Source of the DNA: Trichocoleus sp.
GTDB taxonomy: Bacteria; Cyanobacteriota; Cyanobacteriia; Elainellales; Elainellaceae
Reading direction: 5' to 3'
DNA length: 64,000 nt
NCBI GenBank assembly: GCA_036702865.1
Contig: DATNQD010000039.1
Location: 1-64,000 of the forward strand
Both the position numbers and the translations under genes were made by a program. The notes beneath the pieces were generated by a model. It was not told the DNA's origin, did not search any database, and worked only from the letters and a program-made list of their open reading frames with translations. Positions 25,711-35,686 of this stretch are shown here, one piece after another (position 1 is the stretch's first letter; every line of letters begins with the position of its first letter).

Positions 25711-28700
25711 GCTCCCTCGCTATCTGCTCAATATCTTTCATGATTCTGCGCTGCTGTGCCTCTAAGCGGTCAACCGCAATTCCTCGCTTCTGTCCTCGTT
25801 CTCTGGCTTCACGGCGTTTCTGAATTTCAAGGTTCACTTCCGCCAACTCGTCCTTCAGAGTTTGCAAACGCCGTTGCCGCTGTTGATAATCCTGCGCTAC
25901 CTGTTGGCGTTGCTGCTGTCTCGCTTCCTCTTCCTCTGTTGCCTGAACTTTGGCCGCAACCTGCTTAATCTTCAATAAATCTGCTATCGTCTCGCGCGCC
26001 TGGTCTAGCTCAGCCTTAATGTCTGCTGCTGTCCGTGCCTTGCCGTTGACTTCGTAGATTGTCGGTTCTGAGCGATCGCGCTCAATCCGCTTCTGCAAAG
26101 CATCAAGCACTGCCAGTGAATCTTCAATCTCACGAGCAATGGCGGTACGAGTTTGGGTTGTTTCAGTGGTGAACGCTTCTCTGGCCCTGCGATAGAGTTC
26201 AGCTTGGTCGATGATGGAGCGCGGATCAACGCCTTCCTCATTTAATAGGAGCTGCACAAAGTTGCGGTTGAACTCTTCCAGCTCCGTCACCAGTTGGTTG
26301 CCATAGCGCATCACATCAACTGCTTTAATTTGGGATGGGTCTTTCAAAAGTTGCGCCAATTGCCGATCGCTCAACCTACCCTCGTCTGCTAAAGCATCAC
26401 GAATTTGCTGCCATTGCTGAAGCTGCTGCTGTGCCTGTTCTAGGGTTTGCTGTTTGACTTGATCCGGATATTGCAGTCGTTGTTCAATCAGGTTTGCTCC
26501 GCCTTTAACCTGTGCAACAAGTGTTGTAATTTTCTCTGCCAACCTCTCAAGTCGTTCTGTGCGGCTCTTTCCTGGCTCTCTCGCCAACACGATCGCCAAG
26601 TCATCTGGCAAGTCAGATTCCCAATTCCGGCGATCGACGAGCCATGCCACAGAGCCAGGTTGAAGTGTGGTCAAAATCTGGAGACGATCGCTCATCTCCT
26701 TCAACCTGTCCTCAACGATTGCCTGTACGTTATTAATCGCGTTCTGCTTCTGGCTGTTGTAGTTATCGGTAATCTGCTGAGTTTGCTGCGATTGTGCGGC
26801 AAGTCTATCTGTGAACTGTTGCCTTACTTCTCGATATTGCTCAACCTGTTGAGGTAGCTTACCTTGAGCCACGCGGGTTGACTTGATGACGTTGTATCTG
26901 GCTCTCTGGTCATCGCTCAGATCATCTAGCTTGGCAGGCAAGCGAGACAGTCGAGCTTGTAGGTCTGTAAGCTTGCTTCGACTGCTTTTGACTCTTGACT
27001 CTAGATTCCCAAGACTTTCTGCCAGTGCCTCAATTTGCTGGATGCGTGGCTGTAATGCCTGACGGTGAAGGTCTGCAACGCTAACGCCTCCCTGTTGAGC
27101 ATTAATGGCAGCTCGCAGTCTCAACAGTTCTCGCAATGCCTGCGATCGTTCTGGAGATTGGGGCAAGCCTGCTAATTCCTGCTCTGCCTGGGATGCTGAT
27201 TGCTGTAACTGGTTTACAGCCTCGGTAATTTTCTGCCCCTGGCTCGACAATTTCAGTGATTCCTTGCGAGTTGCTAGATCAGCCAGCGTTTGCTGCAGTT
27301 CACTCAGGTTTGCCCGCACTTTGGCAGCAGTGGTACCAATCTTCTCCAGGTCTTTCAGCTCTCGATCGACTGCCTTCAGTTGCCGATTGGTTTCCTTAAT
27401 TCGGGCTGGAACCTCTGAGAAATAAGGCTTATTAAATGGATTTAGCAGTTGCGCTGACCGCTGCTCGAGTTCCTCAACTTGTCCCTCTATGCGGTTGATT
27501 GTTTCCTCTTGTGCCCGGCTGCGGCTGATACCATCCTCTGCTTGAACCACAATCTTGGGTTGGTTGATTCGCCCGATCGCCTGCTGAATCTTCTTCGGGC
27601 TGCGTTGCTGCTGGGCAATAGTTTCTGCCTGCTCTCGCTGCTGCTTGCTCTGCTCTGTCAGGTCAAAGTTTCGGTTCCTGAGATTGCTAATGATTTCTGG
27701 GCTGCGTGTATCTGGTTCGCGTGGGGGGAGTGGCTCTTCAGGGTGTCTGTAATTGAGCATCCGAGCAATGATTTCATAACGGGCTCGGTTGAATTTCTTA
27801 AGACGTTTTGAATCAACAAAAAACTGAGCCACACTATCTGCAAAATCGGCAGCAGGTGAATCAAACCCATAAGTTGTGATCGGCCTGCCTTCCTCCATTG
27901 CTTTTGCATAGAGCGAGCCTTTAGGCGGGTCGAGCTGCCCCCACTGCTGATATGCATAGAGGTAAGCCATCTGGCGCAATGTGTCTTCCACCTTGCCTCT
28001 GCCACCGTGGAGGGTAACGCTCGCATCTTCAAAATTAATCGTTGCCGGAACGGGGCCGACCGGCAGCTTCAAACGCTTGCGCCAGAACTCCTCAGAAGGA
28101 GATCTCTCTTTAACGATCGCAATATTCTTAGTCGCTTGGAGCAGGTTATCTGGCAGATCCAGATCAACCAGTTTACGGATTAAATCTAAGCTTGATGAAT
28201 TGGGTTTAAGCTCTGGAACGCTCCAGTTTAGACCCATAAAATTGAATGTTTGCCGTCCCGACTCCTTGCTGATAGCCGCCTTAATGTCTGGAACGATCGA
28301 TTGGCTAAATTCTGTAGAGTCGCTCGCATCAAAGATCTTTGCCTGACTGTTATCAAATAAGATGGTTTCTCCATCTACGGAAATCGCATCATAACCCTGA
28401 TTTTTTAAGAACTGCCTGCGCTTATCATCCAAATCGGGGTTACGTTTTCTCGGTACTTTCGTCTTTGCAACTGCTTCCCGATTCAATTTGAAATATTCAA
28501 TGTATGCATCAAAATCATCAAACAGCTTTGGATTCTTGATATCAACATACATCTTCAAATAAACAGGGTTGCCTGTGCGCTGCGTCAGAGTTGCAAAGTA
28601 TCGCGCCTCTTCTATGTCGTTTGTTACATAGAAGCCCTTGCCATACATACCAACCTTGGTGCGATCGGGGTCAACGCCGTTTAGTAGAATATCTTTTGCG

Positions 28701-31700
28701 CCTGCCTCAGTTGTCGCATGGTAGAAGTAATCGGTCTCAGATGGAAATTCTCCATTCTCGTCTAATGCCTCATACGCCTGCTTCTTAGTAGACAGCCCCC
28801 GCAGTGGCTTTGTGCTCGGCTCAATTTGTGCGATCGTCTGCAGCTCATCTAAAACTGCTTTGCGATAAGCCTCCAGCTTGCCAAAGGGCGGAAGGTCTGA
28901 TGTAGCAATCTCCTGGAGTCGATCGCGGATCTGTTGCTCTGCCCCCCGACTAAAGCGGCGCTGCATCGATCGCATCCGCTCATACAGTTGTCGCTGTGTT
29001 TGCTTCAGCATGATTTCCTGCTGGCTCACCGGAATTTTGATGTCAGTCCCGGCTGGCAGTTGCAACGGTGGAACTTCACCCCGTAACAGTCCTTTGATCT
29101 GGCTCTCAACTCCCGGCAGCATCAACAGCTCCTGATAGCCCTCCAGCAGTAAGGGCTCAGGAATTCCTTTGAGCAGTTTGGGGTCAAGTCTACCTGTGAG
29201 CAGTCCCAATGGTCCTTTGATTGCAGGCAGGGCCAGTAGCTCTTTCACTCCGGGCAGCAGCTTTGGATCAGGGATGCCTGCCAGCAGTCCCTTGATCTGG
29301 CTCTCAACTCCCGGCAGAGCCAGCAGTTCTTTCACTCCGGGCAAGAGGTTGGGCTGTGGAACGCCTCGCAACAGTCCGGCAATCTGTTCTCTTGCAGCAG
29401 GCAGCGCCAGCAACTCTGGCACTCCTTCAAGTAGCTTTGGATCAACTCCTCCAGGAAGTTGTAGATTCTCTTTTCTAGCTGCAAGAATTTTTTGCTTAAT
29501 ACCCTCTGGCAGCTTGTCGAGTTCATCAACTCCGAGTAGCTGTAGCTGCGGGATGTATTCAACGAAGTCGTAGTCTTTCAGGTCTGGCTCTTGCGATCGT
29601 CGCTTCGGTGGCTGGAAGTCAGGCGATCGAACATCAAGCCAGTCATTTAGTTCTCGATAAAAGCTCTCGCTATTCAAGTAGCCATCGAGCCAGTGAGCAT
29701 CAACATCCTGCAAGATTCGTGCATTTTTGAGCGGAAAATTTAGGTAGGGGTCGCCCTTTCCAATCAAGGTGCGGTGCTCGTCTGCCGATAAATTGGTGAA
29801 GCCAAAATTCGGAGTTGCAACCTCTAAAACTTTGGCTGGAACTCCCATCTTCTTAAGGATTTCAGCCGCCTCTGATGCAACCATTCCACCCCCGGAATAG
29901 CCGATCAAGTTGATGGGTTTTCCATGTGCTTTGTAATAGGCATAGGCTTGGGCTGCCATACGCACGGAAGACATATTTCGCCCTTTGACAAAGTATGTCT
30001 CTGCTGTGATCCGCCAACTCTCCAGCAAGTGGCGAATTGGTTCTTTCCTTAAATCAATGTCAGTGTCAAATTCTGGTGTTGGTGTTCCAATCACCAGATG
30101 GTTTTCCATAAATTCCTGAAAGATGTCGGCATACTCAGCGGATACCTGCCCCTTTTGCCCTGCAAAACCGCCTGCAATAAACGTTACATAGTCCGTCTCG
30201 TCATCGGGCGCGAAGTCTTTTGCCATGCGATCGTATTCTTTCGCCATCTCTCGCGCCATCTGTGCAGACTTCGCAAAACCCTCTTTATACTTGCCTTGTG
30301 GCGTATATTGGTCGCGCCATTCATCCCAACGATCGGCTTCTCGCTTCAGCCAATCTTCTTCAGCAGGAGTCGAGACACTGCGAGGGCTTTTATCGCTCAA
30401 CCAGGCTGCCAGCTCCTCTTTGAAGTCGTCTGACTCCATGTAGTCTTTGTGCCAATGCTCTTTGACACCGCTGACGGTGACGCGATTTTGGACTGGCAAC
30501 GTGCCCACAATGTCACCATCACCCACGAAGCCGCGCATCTCCGATCGTCCCAGGTCGGTGAAGCCAAAGTGTGGTGTGCCGATCGCTGCCGTTCGCACTG
30601 GAACACCCATTAACTTGAGAATTTCTTGCGCTTCACTAGCGACAAAGCCGCCCGCCGAATAGCCCACCAGATTTACAGGCTTTCCGGTCTTCCGGTAATA
30701 AGCTGCTGCCGTTGCCGCCATCTTCACCGCGTCCGGGTTTCTGCCCTCAACGATCGCCCGATTAATTAATCCTCCCCAGTTGGTTGAAATATGACCCACC
30801 GGATCTTCTGTAATCGACTTGGCGCGATCGGTGTCTGGAATCTCAAACCCAATTACTTTATGTCCTTTATCTTGTAGAAATTCTTTGTACAGCTCAGCGT
30901 GTTTTAGTCCTGATTTGCCCTGGCTGCCTCCGAATCCACCAGCGGCGAGCGTAATAAACTCGTCATCATCAGCAATATCTTCTAGATCCAGATCGGCAAT
31001 CATCGCTTCAGCCATGCGAGCTGAGTCTTTAAATCCAGCCCGATAGCGCTGACGAGCGAGGTAATACGTCCCGACTCCAACCCCGACAAGCGCCGCGCCC
31101 ACCAGCAGCGTCTTGAGCAGCTCATCGCGTTGGCGATCGTCTTCAGCCTGTTGCTGTTGCCCTCTTAGGAGTAGCGTTGCGGCTAGTAGTCCACCAGCCC
31201 ATTCCTGCCCTTTGCGCTCAACCTCTTTGTTGATGAAGCCATTTGTTGCTGTCCAGAGAGGGACTGCTGCAACAATACCTGCTGCCCTTTCAAATGACGT
31301 TGCCCCTGTCTCAAGGGTTTTACCCGTTTTATTAAAATCTGCCAGGGCAGTAGCAGCAAAGGCTTTTGTCCAGTCGTTCTTGCCCTGTTCCTCATGCTCT
31401 GGACTCCAAGGCATTGAAAAGCAACGGCAGCGCGGGTGCAGCGGTGGCTTTGACTCACCTAACTTGTAGACCTGCATATTGCGAGCCAAGCAGGTTGGAC
31501 AGGTCCGATCGTCTGCCGTAGCAATTAGCTGAAAGTATTCATAGCCATAGTCTTTGAATGTTTGTTGCGCCGCGCCGTTGTTGGCATTTAAAACCTCAGT
31601 TCTGGCGATCGCCTCTGCCCTGCCCTTGGCTACTCCTAACTGCTGTCGCAGTTGGCTTGCCACCCGCATTGCACCCCAGCCCTGAATGATGCCCTGGGTA

Positions 31701-32158
31701 ATGATAGTGCTGGCATTCTCTCGAAACTTCTGATCATGCTTCTTCAGCCGATCGATCGATTCTCTTGCTGCAATTGCTGCTGCTTCAATTGGGACAGTCG
31801 CGGTTGCCTTGACAAAATCATCGCCCTGCTGCAACTTCACCAGTTCTTCAGCCAGGGTCGAGCCTTCCTGAGAGGCAGTCTGTAAAAGCTTTTCGTAGCG
31901 ATCGGTTAGTTCTTTCTCTCGCTCTGGATTAATGAGGATGAGCTGATCCTTGATTTGCCCCAGCAGTAGGACCGATCGCTGAGTACCCAGTAGTCCCGGC
32001 TTTGCATCTGCCGAATATTGAGGGTAGTTCCGCAGCAGGTCTTTCTCAAGCCGCAGATAAGAATTATCAAGCGATTTGTTCAATCGCTCAACCTCGCTAT
32101 CCTCCAATCTTCGGAGAGTGCGATCGGTTCGTTCCAGTAGTCGCAGGGCATCTTCCAT
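25679..32158 (-). CDS. 2159-residue polyvalent head protein: MuF, two lipase-like domains, ART-like domain, coiled coil
   Basis: Residues ~140-255: MuF/SPP1-gp7-type domain (AIARTEVLNANN, ATADDRTCPTC, HPRCRC), usual in minor head proteins packed with DNA. Residues ~400-590 and ~655-845 form a pair of alpha/beta-hydrolase domains with nucleophile elbows GYSAGG (Ser 501) and GYSGGG (Ser 755). Conserved GDGDIVG/GKGDPYL and EHWH/DAHW segments probably supply Asp and His. Residues ~900-1035 hold five Leu/Pro-rich repeats (LLPGVKELLALPG). Residues ~1141-1275 resemble an ADP-ribosyltransferase (FYHATTEAGAKDILLNG, GMYGKGFYVT). About 1280-1500 may be a degenerate zincin, and the rest is coiled coil. 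Probably a virion protein delivered with DNA; the activities are inferred. Confidence 0.75.
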   Translation of the reverse strand: MEDALRLLERTDRTLRRLEDSEVERLNKSLDNSYLRLEKDLLRNYPQYSADAKPGLLGTQRSVLLLGQIKDQLILINPEREKELTDRYEKLLQTASQEGSTLAEELVKLQQGDDFVKATATVPIEAAAIAARESIDRLKKHDQKFRENASTIITQGIIQGWGAMRVASQLRQQLGVAKGRAEAIARTEVLNANNGAAQQTFKDYGYEYFQLIATADDRTCPTCLARNMQVYKLGESKPPLHPRCRCFSMPWSPEHEEQGKNDWTKAFAATALADFNKTGKTLETGATSFERAAGIVAAVPLWTATNGFINKEVERKGQEWAGGLLAATLLLRGQQQQAEDDRQRDELLKTLLVGAALVGVGVGTYYLARQRYRAGFKDSARMAEAMIADLDLEDIADDDEFITLAAGGFGGSQGKSGLKHAELYKEFLQDKGHKVIGFEIPDTDRAKSITEDPVGHISTNWGGLINRAIVEGRNPDAVKMAATAAAYYRKTGKPVNLVGYSAGGFVASEAQEILKLMGVPVRTAAIGTPHFGFTDLGRSEMRGFVGDGDIVGTLPVQNRVTVSGVKEHWHKDYMESDDFKEELAAWLSDKSPRSVSTPAEEDWLKREADRWDEWRDQYTPQGKYKEGFAKSAQMAREMAKEYDRMAKDFAPDDETDYVTFIAGGFAGQKGQVSAEYADIFQEFMENHLVIGTPTPEFDTDIDLRKEPIRHLLESWRITAETYFVKGRNMSSVRMAAQAYAYYKAHGKPINLIGYSGGGMVASEAAEILKKMGVPAKVLEVATPNFGFTNLSADEHRTLIGKGDPYLNFPLKNARILQDVDAHWLDGYLNSESFYRELNDWLDVRSPDFQPPKRRSQEPDLKDYDFVEYIPQLQLLGVDELDKLPEGIKQKILAARKENLQLPGGVDPKLLEGVPELLALPAAREQIAGLLRGVPQPNLLPGVKELLALPGVESQIKGLLAGIPDPKLLPGVKELLALPAIKGPLGLLTGRLDPKLLKGIPEPLLLEGYQELLMLPGVESQIKGLLRGEVPPLQLPAGTDIKIPVSQQEIMLKQTQRQLYERMRSMQRRFSRGAEQQIRDRLQEIATSDLPPFGKLEAYRKAVLDELQTIAQIEPSTKPLRGLSTKKQAYEALDENGEFPSETDYFYHATTEAGAKDILLNGVDPDRTKVGMYGKGFYVTNDIEEARYFATLTQRTGNPVYLKMYVDIKNPKLFDDFDAYIEYFKLNREAVAKTKVPRKRNPDLDDKRRQFLKNQGYDAISVDGETILFDNSQAKIFDASDSTEFSQSIVPDIKAAISKESGRQTFNFMGLNWSVPELKPNSSSLDLIRKLVDLDLPDNLLQATKNIAIVKERSPSEEFWRKRLKLPVGPVPATINFEDASVTLHGGRGKVEDTLRQMAYLYAYQQWGQLDPPKGSLYAKAMEEGRPITTYGFDSPAADFADSVAQFFVDSKRLKKFNRARYEIIARMLNYRHPEEPLPPREPDTRSPEIISNLRNRNFDLTEQSKQQREQAETIAQQQRSPKKIQQAIGRINQPKIVVQAEDGISRSRAQEETINRIEGQVEELEQRSAQLLNPFNKPYFSEVPARIKETNRQLKAVDRELKDLEKIGTTAAKVRANLSELQQTLADLATRKESLKLSSQGQKITEAVNQLQQSASQAEQELAGLPQSPERSQALRELLRLRAAINAQQGGVSVADLHRQALQPRIQQIEALAESLGNLESRVKSSRSKLTDLQARLSRLPAKLDDLSDDQRARYNVIKSTRVAQGKLPQQVEQYREVRQQFTDRLAAQSQQTQQITDNYNSQKQNAINNVQAIVEDRLKEMSDRLQILTTLQPGSVAWLVDRRNWESDLPDDLAIVLAREPGKSRTERLERLAEKITTLVAQVKGGANLIEQRLQYPDQVKQQTLEQAQQQLQQWQQIRDALADEGRLSDRQLAQLLKDPSQIKAVDVMRYGNQLVTELEEFNRNFVQLLLNEEGVDPRSIIDQAELYRRAREAFTTETTQTRTAIAREIEDSLAVLDALQKRIERDRSEPTIYEVNGKARTAADIKAELDQARETIADLLKIKQVAAKVQATEEEEARQQQRQQVAQDYQQRQRRLQTLKDELAEVNLEIQKRREARERGQKRGIAVDRLEAQQRRIMKDIEQIAREHDRATNSGTD

Positions 32159-32207
32159 GCCCTCAGAATTCCCGAAGCCCGATCTGCGGTTCAGCTTTGG
32201 GCGATCG

Positions 32208-32516
32208 TCAAACTTGAGGCTTACCTGCCCATCGATCGAACTGACCCAACTGCACGTAGATCCAGCCCCGGAAGTTCGTAAGCAGCAACGCTTCGGACGG
32301 GCTTAGGCTTTCCGGTTGAACCAGGATAGTTTCCATCGTTGACTGAACCGCACTCTCTCCGGAATTCCGAGCTTCGAGGGAGGCATAGCCATCGAGTCGA
32401 ACTGAGACGAGCATTGAGCCATCGATCGGTGTTGTGTCGATCGTGATGTTGCCGACTCGCCAGTAGCCTGTATCGGTTGATAGCCCCGCAAATGCCACAA
32501 CATCTTGAATTGCCAT
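32208..32516 (-). CDS. small head-tail module protein
   Basis: 102 residues, beta-rich (TGYWRVGNITIDTTPIDGSM), with ILVQPESLSPSEALLLTNF in the second half. Between the fibre-like gene and the giant head protein. No family recognised. Confidence 0.55.
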   Translation of the reverse strand: MAIQDVVAFAGLSTDTGYWRVGNITIDTTPIDGSMLVSVRLDGYASLEARNSGESAVQSTMETILVQPESLSPSEALLLTNFRGWIYVQLGQFDRWAGKPQV

Positions 32517-32518
32517 AG

Positions 32519-34369
32519 TTATCCAATTACCTCTGTAAGTTCAACCCTTGCAACCCAATAGACCGTCTTGGATGCTTCCCCCTGGACTCTGATTCGCAGT
32601 GATCCGTTGGTCGTATCAGCGTCAACAAGCACATCCCATGCAGCAGAGTCTTTAGCCAGAAGTGTTGTTGTGGTTGTGCCAACCAGTGCGGTCGATGCCG
32701 CTGTAGCGTTCCTGTCGATTACCCCGCGAACAATCCAAGCCGCAGACTCGTTATCAGCGTCAGTTCGTCGCGCAGCGATCGTGATTGAGAAGGCGATCGT
32801 CGAATCATTTTGCAGGACAATTCGCTGATCTCCAATAGCTGAGGCTTTAAGGATTTCAGTTAGAGTTGCATCTGTGGTTGATCCACGTAGAACTAATGCA
32901 GAGGTTTGGGCATCTCCAGCCGCCGCGATCTGCCCAGAGGCGTGAACTTGCTCTCCCGATCGACGGGAAACAGATTGATAGCCTGTGGCAATGGAAGCAA
33001 CTGCTATTGAGTTGCAGTTGTTTGTGTGCCCGATCGCAACAGAGGAGACACCCGCTGCTGTGTTGTTCTGTCCTACTACAAAAGAGTAGTTACCAGATGC
33101 GACCTGTGTTGCAGACGATCGAAGGGACTGAAGATCTACTGCTCCTGTGCCTCTTGCGTTGCCACTGACCGAGCCAGACCCAACCCCAGTTGTCTGTATT
33201 GTGCCGGATATCAAAGCAGTGCCGATCGTGGCATTGATCATGTTGACCGATCCGGTCGATCGGACAATCTGTAAAGGCTGATCAATGAACGTGCCTGCAT
33301 CATCGTAGCGGTTAATGCCAAAGTTCGAGCCAGCGTTTGACCCGGTCTCTGCTGCATTCCCCTTAACGACCCTCCAGCGATCGACTGCCCCTGTTTGAAA
33401 GATAATTGGCGCAACCACTCCTGCCGCAGTATTGACCGTTAGCAAAGGATTGGAGTTAGTTAGTGCATAAGTGCCGCTGGCATCAGGTTGGGCGATTACT
33501 CTATCTGCGGTTGGGGATGAGGTGACGGTAGTTTTGTAATTCCCCAGAAAAATCAGCGACTTAGTTGAGTTGAGGGCATCACCAACAGAAAAGGTATTTT
33601 TGTTTGTGCCCATCGAACGAGTAATCACCGTCCTTGGATCAACTAGCAGAACCCCGTTAGAGGCATGGCTTTTCAGGACAATTCCAACCCTCTGAGTTTC
33701 ATTTGGCAAAGCTGGGGCAGTCGCCTGAAATGTGCCGGGAACCATTCCTAAGAGTGCAACGCTACCTTCAGCAATTCCAGAAGATGCAGTATCAATTCCT
33801 TCTAGCTTGCCTGTGGTCAAAATAATGCCGACAGAGTTGTTGGCGATATCAAAAGCACAAGCACCGATCGCAGGCACAGTAAGCGCAGTGGCTTGATATG
33901 CTGCACAAGCTTTGCCCACCGTTGGAATAATGCCAGTACCAGCAAAAGACCCTGTGATGTAAACGATCGTCCCTTTTGTTAATATGCCTCCTGAGCTATT
34001 GCGAACAAATCGGTAGGAATCACTCCCAATCCTGAATTGAAACCCGTTTGCGATTAAATAATTTAATGCAGGAAAGCCGCTCTCGTCTGCTGCATACAGC
34101 TTGATTTGATCTGCCAATGGAGCAGTAACAGAAGTTTTCTCAGGCAGGGTGATAGTTGAACGATCGGCATAAGCTCCCGATGCGCTGGCAAAGTAATAAC
34201 CTTCCATTCCAGCAGGAACCGAACTATATCCAGTTCCTTGCAAGCTTGGGTGGATCGTCCCTGTGCCGGATGTTGCAACAATTTTGTCAGCGTCAGCTAC
34301 ACCGCTAGAAGATGCGATCGCAACCAAACGCTGAAAAATATTGTTAACAAAGCTGAAATAGGTTGCCAT
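32519..34369 (-). CDS. fibre-like protein with YadA-type head repeats
   Basis: 616 residues, very low in Cys/Trp and rich in Thr, Ser, Ala and Gly. An N-terminal part starts MATYFSFVNNIFQRLVAIAS. Near residues 425-470 are repeats 'SFVVGQNNTAAGVSSVAIGH' and 'SIAVASIATGYQSVS', the 14-residue pattern of trimeric autotransporter heads and phage fibres. The C terminus is a beta domain. Probably a trimeric fibre or head decoration. Lying in the head cluster rather than at the tail tip is unusual. Confidence 0.6.
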   Translation of the reverse strand: MATYFSFVNNIFQRLVAIASSSGVADADKIVATSGTGTIHPSLQGTGYSSVPAGMEGYYFASASGAYADRSTITLPEKTSVTAPLADQIKLYAADESGFPALNYLIANGFQFRIGSDSYRFVRNSSGGILTKGTIVYITGSFAGTGIIPTVGKACAAYQATALTVPAIGACAFDIANNSVGIILTTGKLEGIDTASSGIAEGSVALLGMVPGTFQATAPALPNETQRVGIVLKSHASNGVLLVDPRTVITRSMGTNKNTFSVGDALNSTKSLIFLGNYKTTVTSSPTADRVIAQPDASGTYALTNSNPLLTVNTAAGVVAPIIFQTGAVDRWRVVKGNAAETGSNAGSNFGINRYDDAGTFIDQPLQIVRSTGSVNMINATIGTALISGTIQTTGVGSGSVSGNARGTGAVDLQSLRSSATQVASGNYSFVVGQNNTAAGVSSVAIGHTNNCNSIAVASIATGYQSVSRRSGEQVHASGQIAAAGDAQTSALVLRGSTTDATLTEILKASAIGDQRIVLQNDSTIAFSITIAARRTDADNESAAWIVRGVIDRNATAASTALVGTTTTTLLAKDSAAWDVLVDADTTNGSLRIRVQGEASKTVYWVARVELTEVIG

Positions 34370-34851
34370 TACAATCCGATCGGTTGCCCGATAGATAGGT
34401 CAAAAATGGTTGTGCTCAGTGCCTTACCAATGCGAATCACATACTGCCCTGATGTGGTGGGAGCTGTGACTGTCATCTGCCCTGCTGTTGTCGCGGAAAG
34501 GTAGTAAACTGCGCCTGCGGTTAATCCGCCTGTGCCGCCTGTCACTGCATCCCACTGGGTTGTAGTTGCTGTAATTTGTCCGTCTGTCTGAATCGAAGCA
34601 GAGCCAGCAGCAGCAACCGAAACATCCTTGACAATGCCGAGAATGTCCATTGTGCCTAGTGCGTTTGCTTGAGCCTTTTTAACGGTGTTAGCCGCCGAAA
34701 CATAAACCGGAGCGCCAATGACGATCGAGGAGCTTTCGCCATTGGTCATGCTGACCTGATCGACTTCTGCCAGCGTTGCGTCAAGGGTGTCAGTTGAGGA
34801 GATCTGCTGAGGCAGACCATTAATCATGACGAGGGGTTTGCGAAGTGCCAT
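34369..34851 (-). CDS. DUF2190-like head protein
   Basis: About 160 residues from MALRKPLVMINGLPQQISST. Contains APVYVSAANTVKKAQANALG, GGLTAGAVYYLSATTAGQMT and IRIGKALSTTIFDLSIGQPI, a small beta-barrel of the kind found in capsid-associated proteins. The same pattern occurs in the C-terminal half of the neighbouring gene. An upstream ATG would place the start inside that gene. Confidence 0.6.
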   Translation of the reverse strand: MALRKPLVMINGLPQQISSTDTLDATLAEVDQVSMTNGESSSIVIGAPVYVSAANTVKKAQANALGTMDILGIVKDVSVAAAGSASIQTDGQITATTTQWDAVTGGTGGLTAGAVYYLSATTAGQMTVTAPTTSGQYVIRIGKALSTTIFDLSIGQPIGL

Positions 34852-34855
34852 GGGT

Positions 34856-35686
34856 TTAAAGCAGGATAGGTGTTTGTATTTCGATCGAAAGCTTTGTTGT
34901 AGATAGGGCAGTGCCAACCAGGACAACTAGCTGCCCTTCGGTGGTTGGGGCGATCGGCGTGAGCTTGCCGGGTATGGGAGACAAGAAATAATGCTGTCCC
35001 GGTGTCAGGGTTGAGCTGCCAATAACTGCTGTCCAGTTCGATAACTCCAGCACAGAATCAGGGCTGTGACTGACGCTCAAAGAGGCACTAGCTGAAGAAA
35101 CAGCGAGTCCGCAAACATATGCTGTGGCGATCGAGGAAGCTGAAGCCAGATCGACGTGTCCGTTCGACTTGACGTAGAGCGGCTGCCCTACAACGACCGT
35201 TGCATCCGTTTCTGCCGATTGATAATCCGTGCCGCTGCCCGAATCTGGGGTGGGAGTTGGTGGGGCAGGAGTCCATGTCTCTCCGTTCACTGCAAACGAA
35301 GAAACTACAAACCATCCCCGAATTTCATCCCCTGTCGATTCTTCATATCCCCAAGGCGATCGCGAGACTGGTTCAATCAAGAACTGCCCTGCCTTACCGT
35401 CCCAGATCGCTTCGCATTCAGAAGCAGGTGTGCAAACGGAGGGCAGTTCTAGGGGATTGGCTTGCCCGGAATCTACAACGAACCCTTCCAGATAAATTGC
35501 TGTACCGTCCACACCTGGTCGGCTTGTGGTTTCAGGAGGTTTGGCTTTGTCCAGCATCGCCGTCACTTGAACGATCGCATCAGTCGGACGCAGGTTGCCT
35601 CTACTGTCTGGAGTCAATGCACCAGCGCCGGCGACTTTGAACTTTAAAGTGGCATTAACGAAATCAGCAAAAGGTGAGTCACTCAT
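34856..35686 (-). CDS. head protein with DUF2190-like C-terminal domain
   Basis: 276 residues. An N-terminal domain (FADFVNATLKFKVAGAGALT) is followed by a Pro/Thr linker (PAPPTPTPDSGSGTDY). The C-terminal ~100 residues (GQPLYVKSNGHVDLASASSI, LTPGQHYFLSPIPGKLTPIA, ALSTTKLSIEI) closely match the next protein. Domain duplication is evident. Probable virion component. Confidence 0.55.
   Translation of the reverse strand: MSDSPFADFVNATLKFKVAGAGALTPDSRGNLRPTDAIVQVTAMLDKAKPPETTSRPGVDGTAIYLEGFVVDSGQANPLELPSVCTPASECEAIWDGKAGQFLIEPVSRSPWGYEESTGDEIRGWFVVSSFAVNGETWTPAPPTPTPDSGSGTDYQSAETDATVVVGQPLYVKSNGHVDLASASSIATAYVCGLAVSSASASLSVSHSPDSVLELSNWTAVIGSSTLTPGQHYFLSPIPGKLTPIAPTTEGQLVVLVGTALSTTKLSIEIQTPILL

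Noticed and set aside
25679-32158. Several long plus-strand frames inside the giant head gene
   Set aside because: They mirror the codon pattern of the minus-strand gene and have low-complexity Ser/Cys/Leu-rich products.
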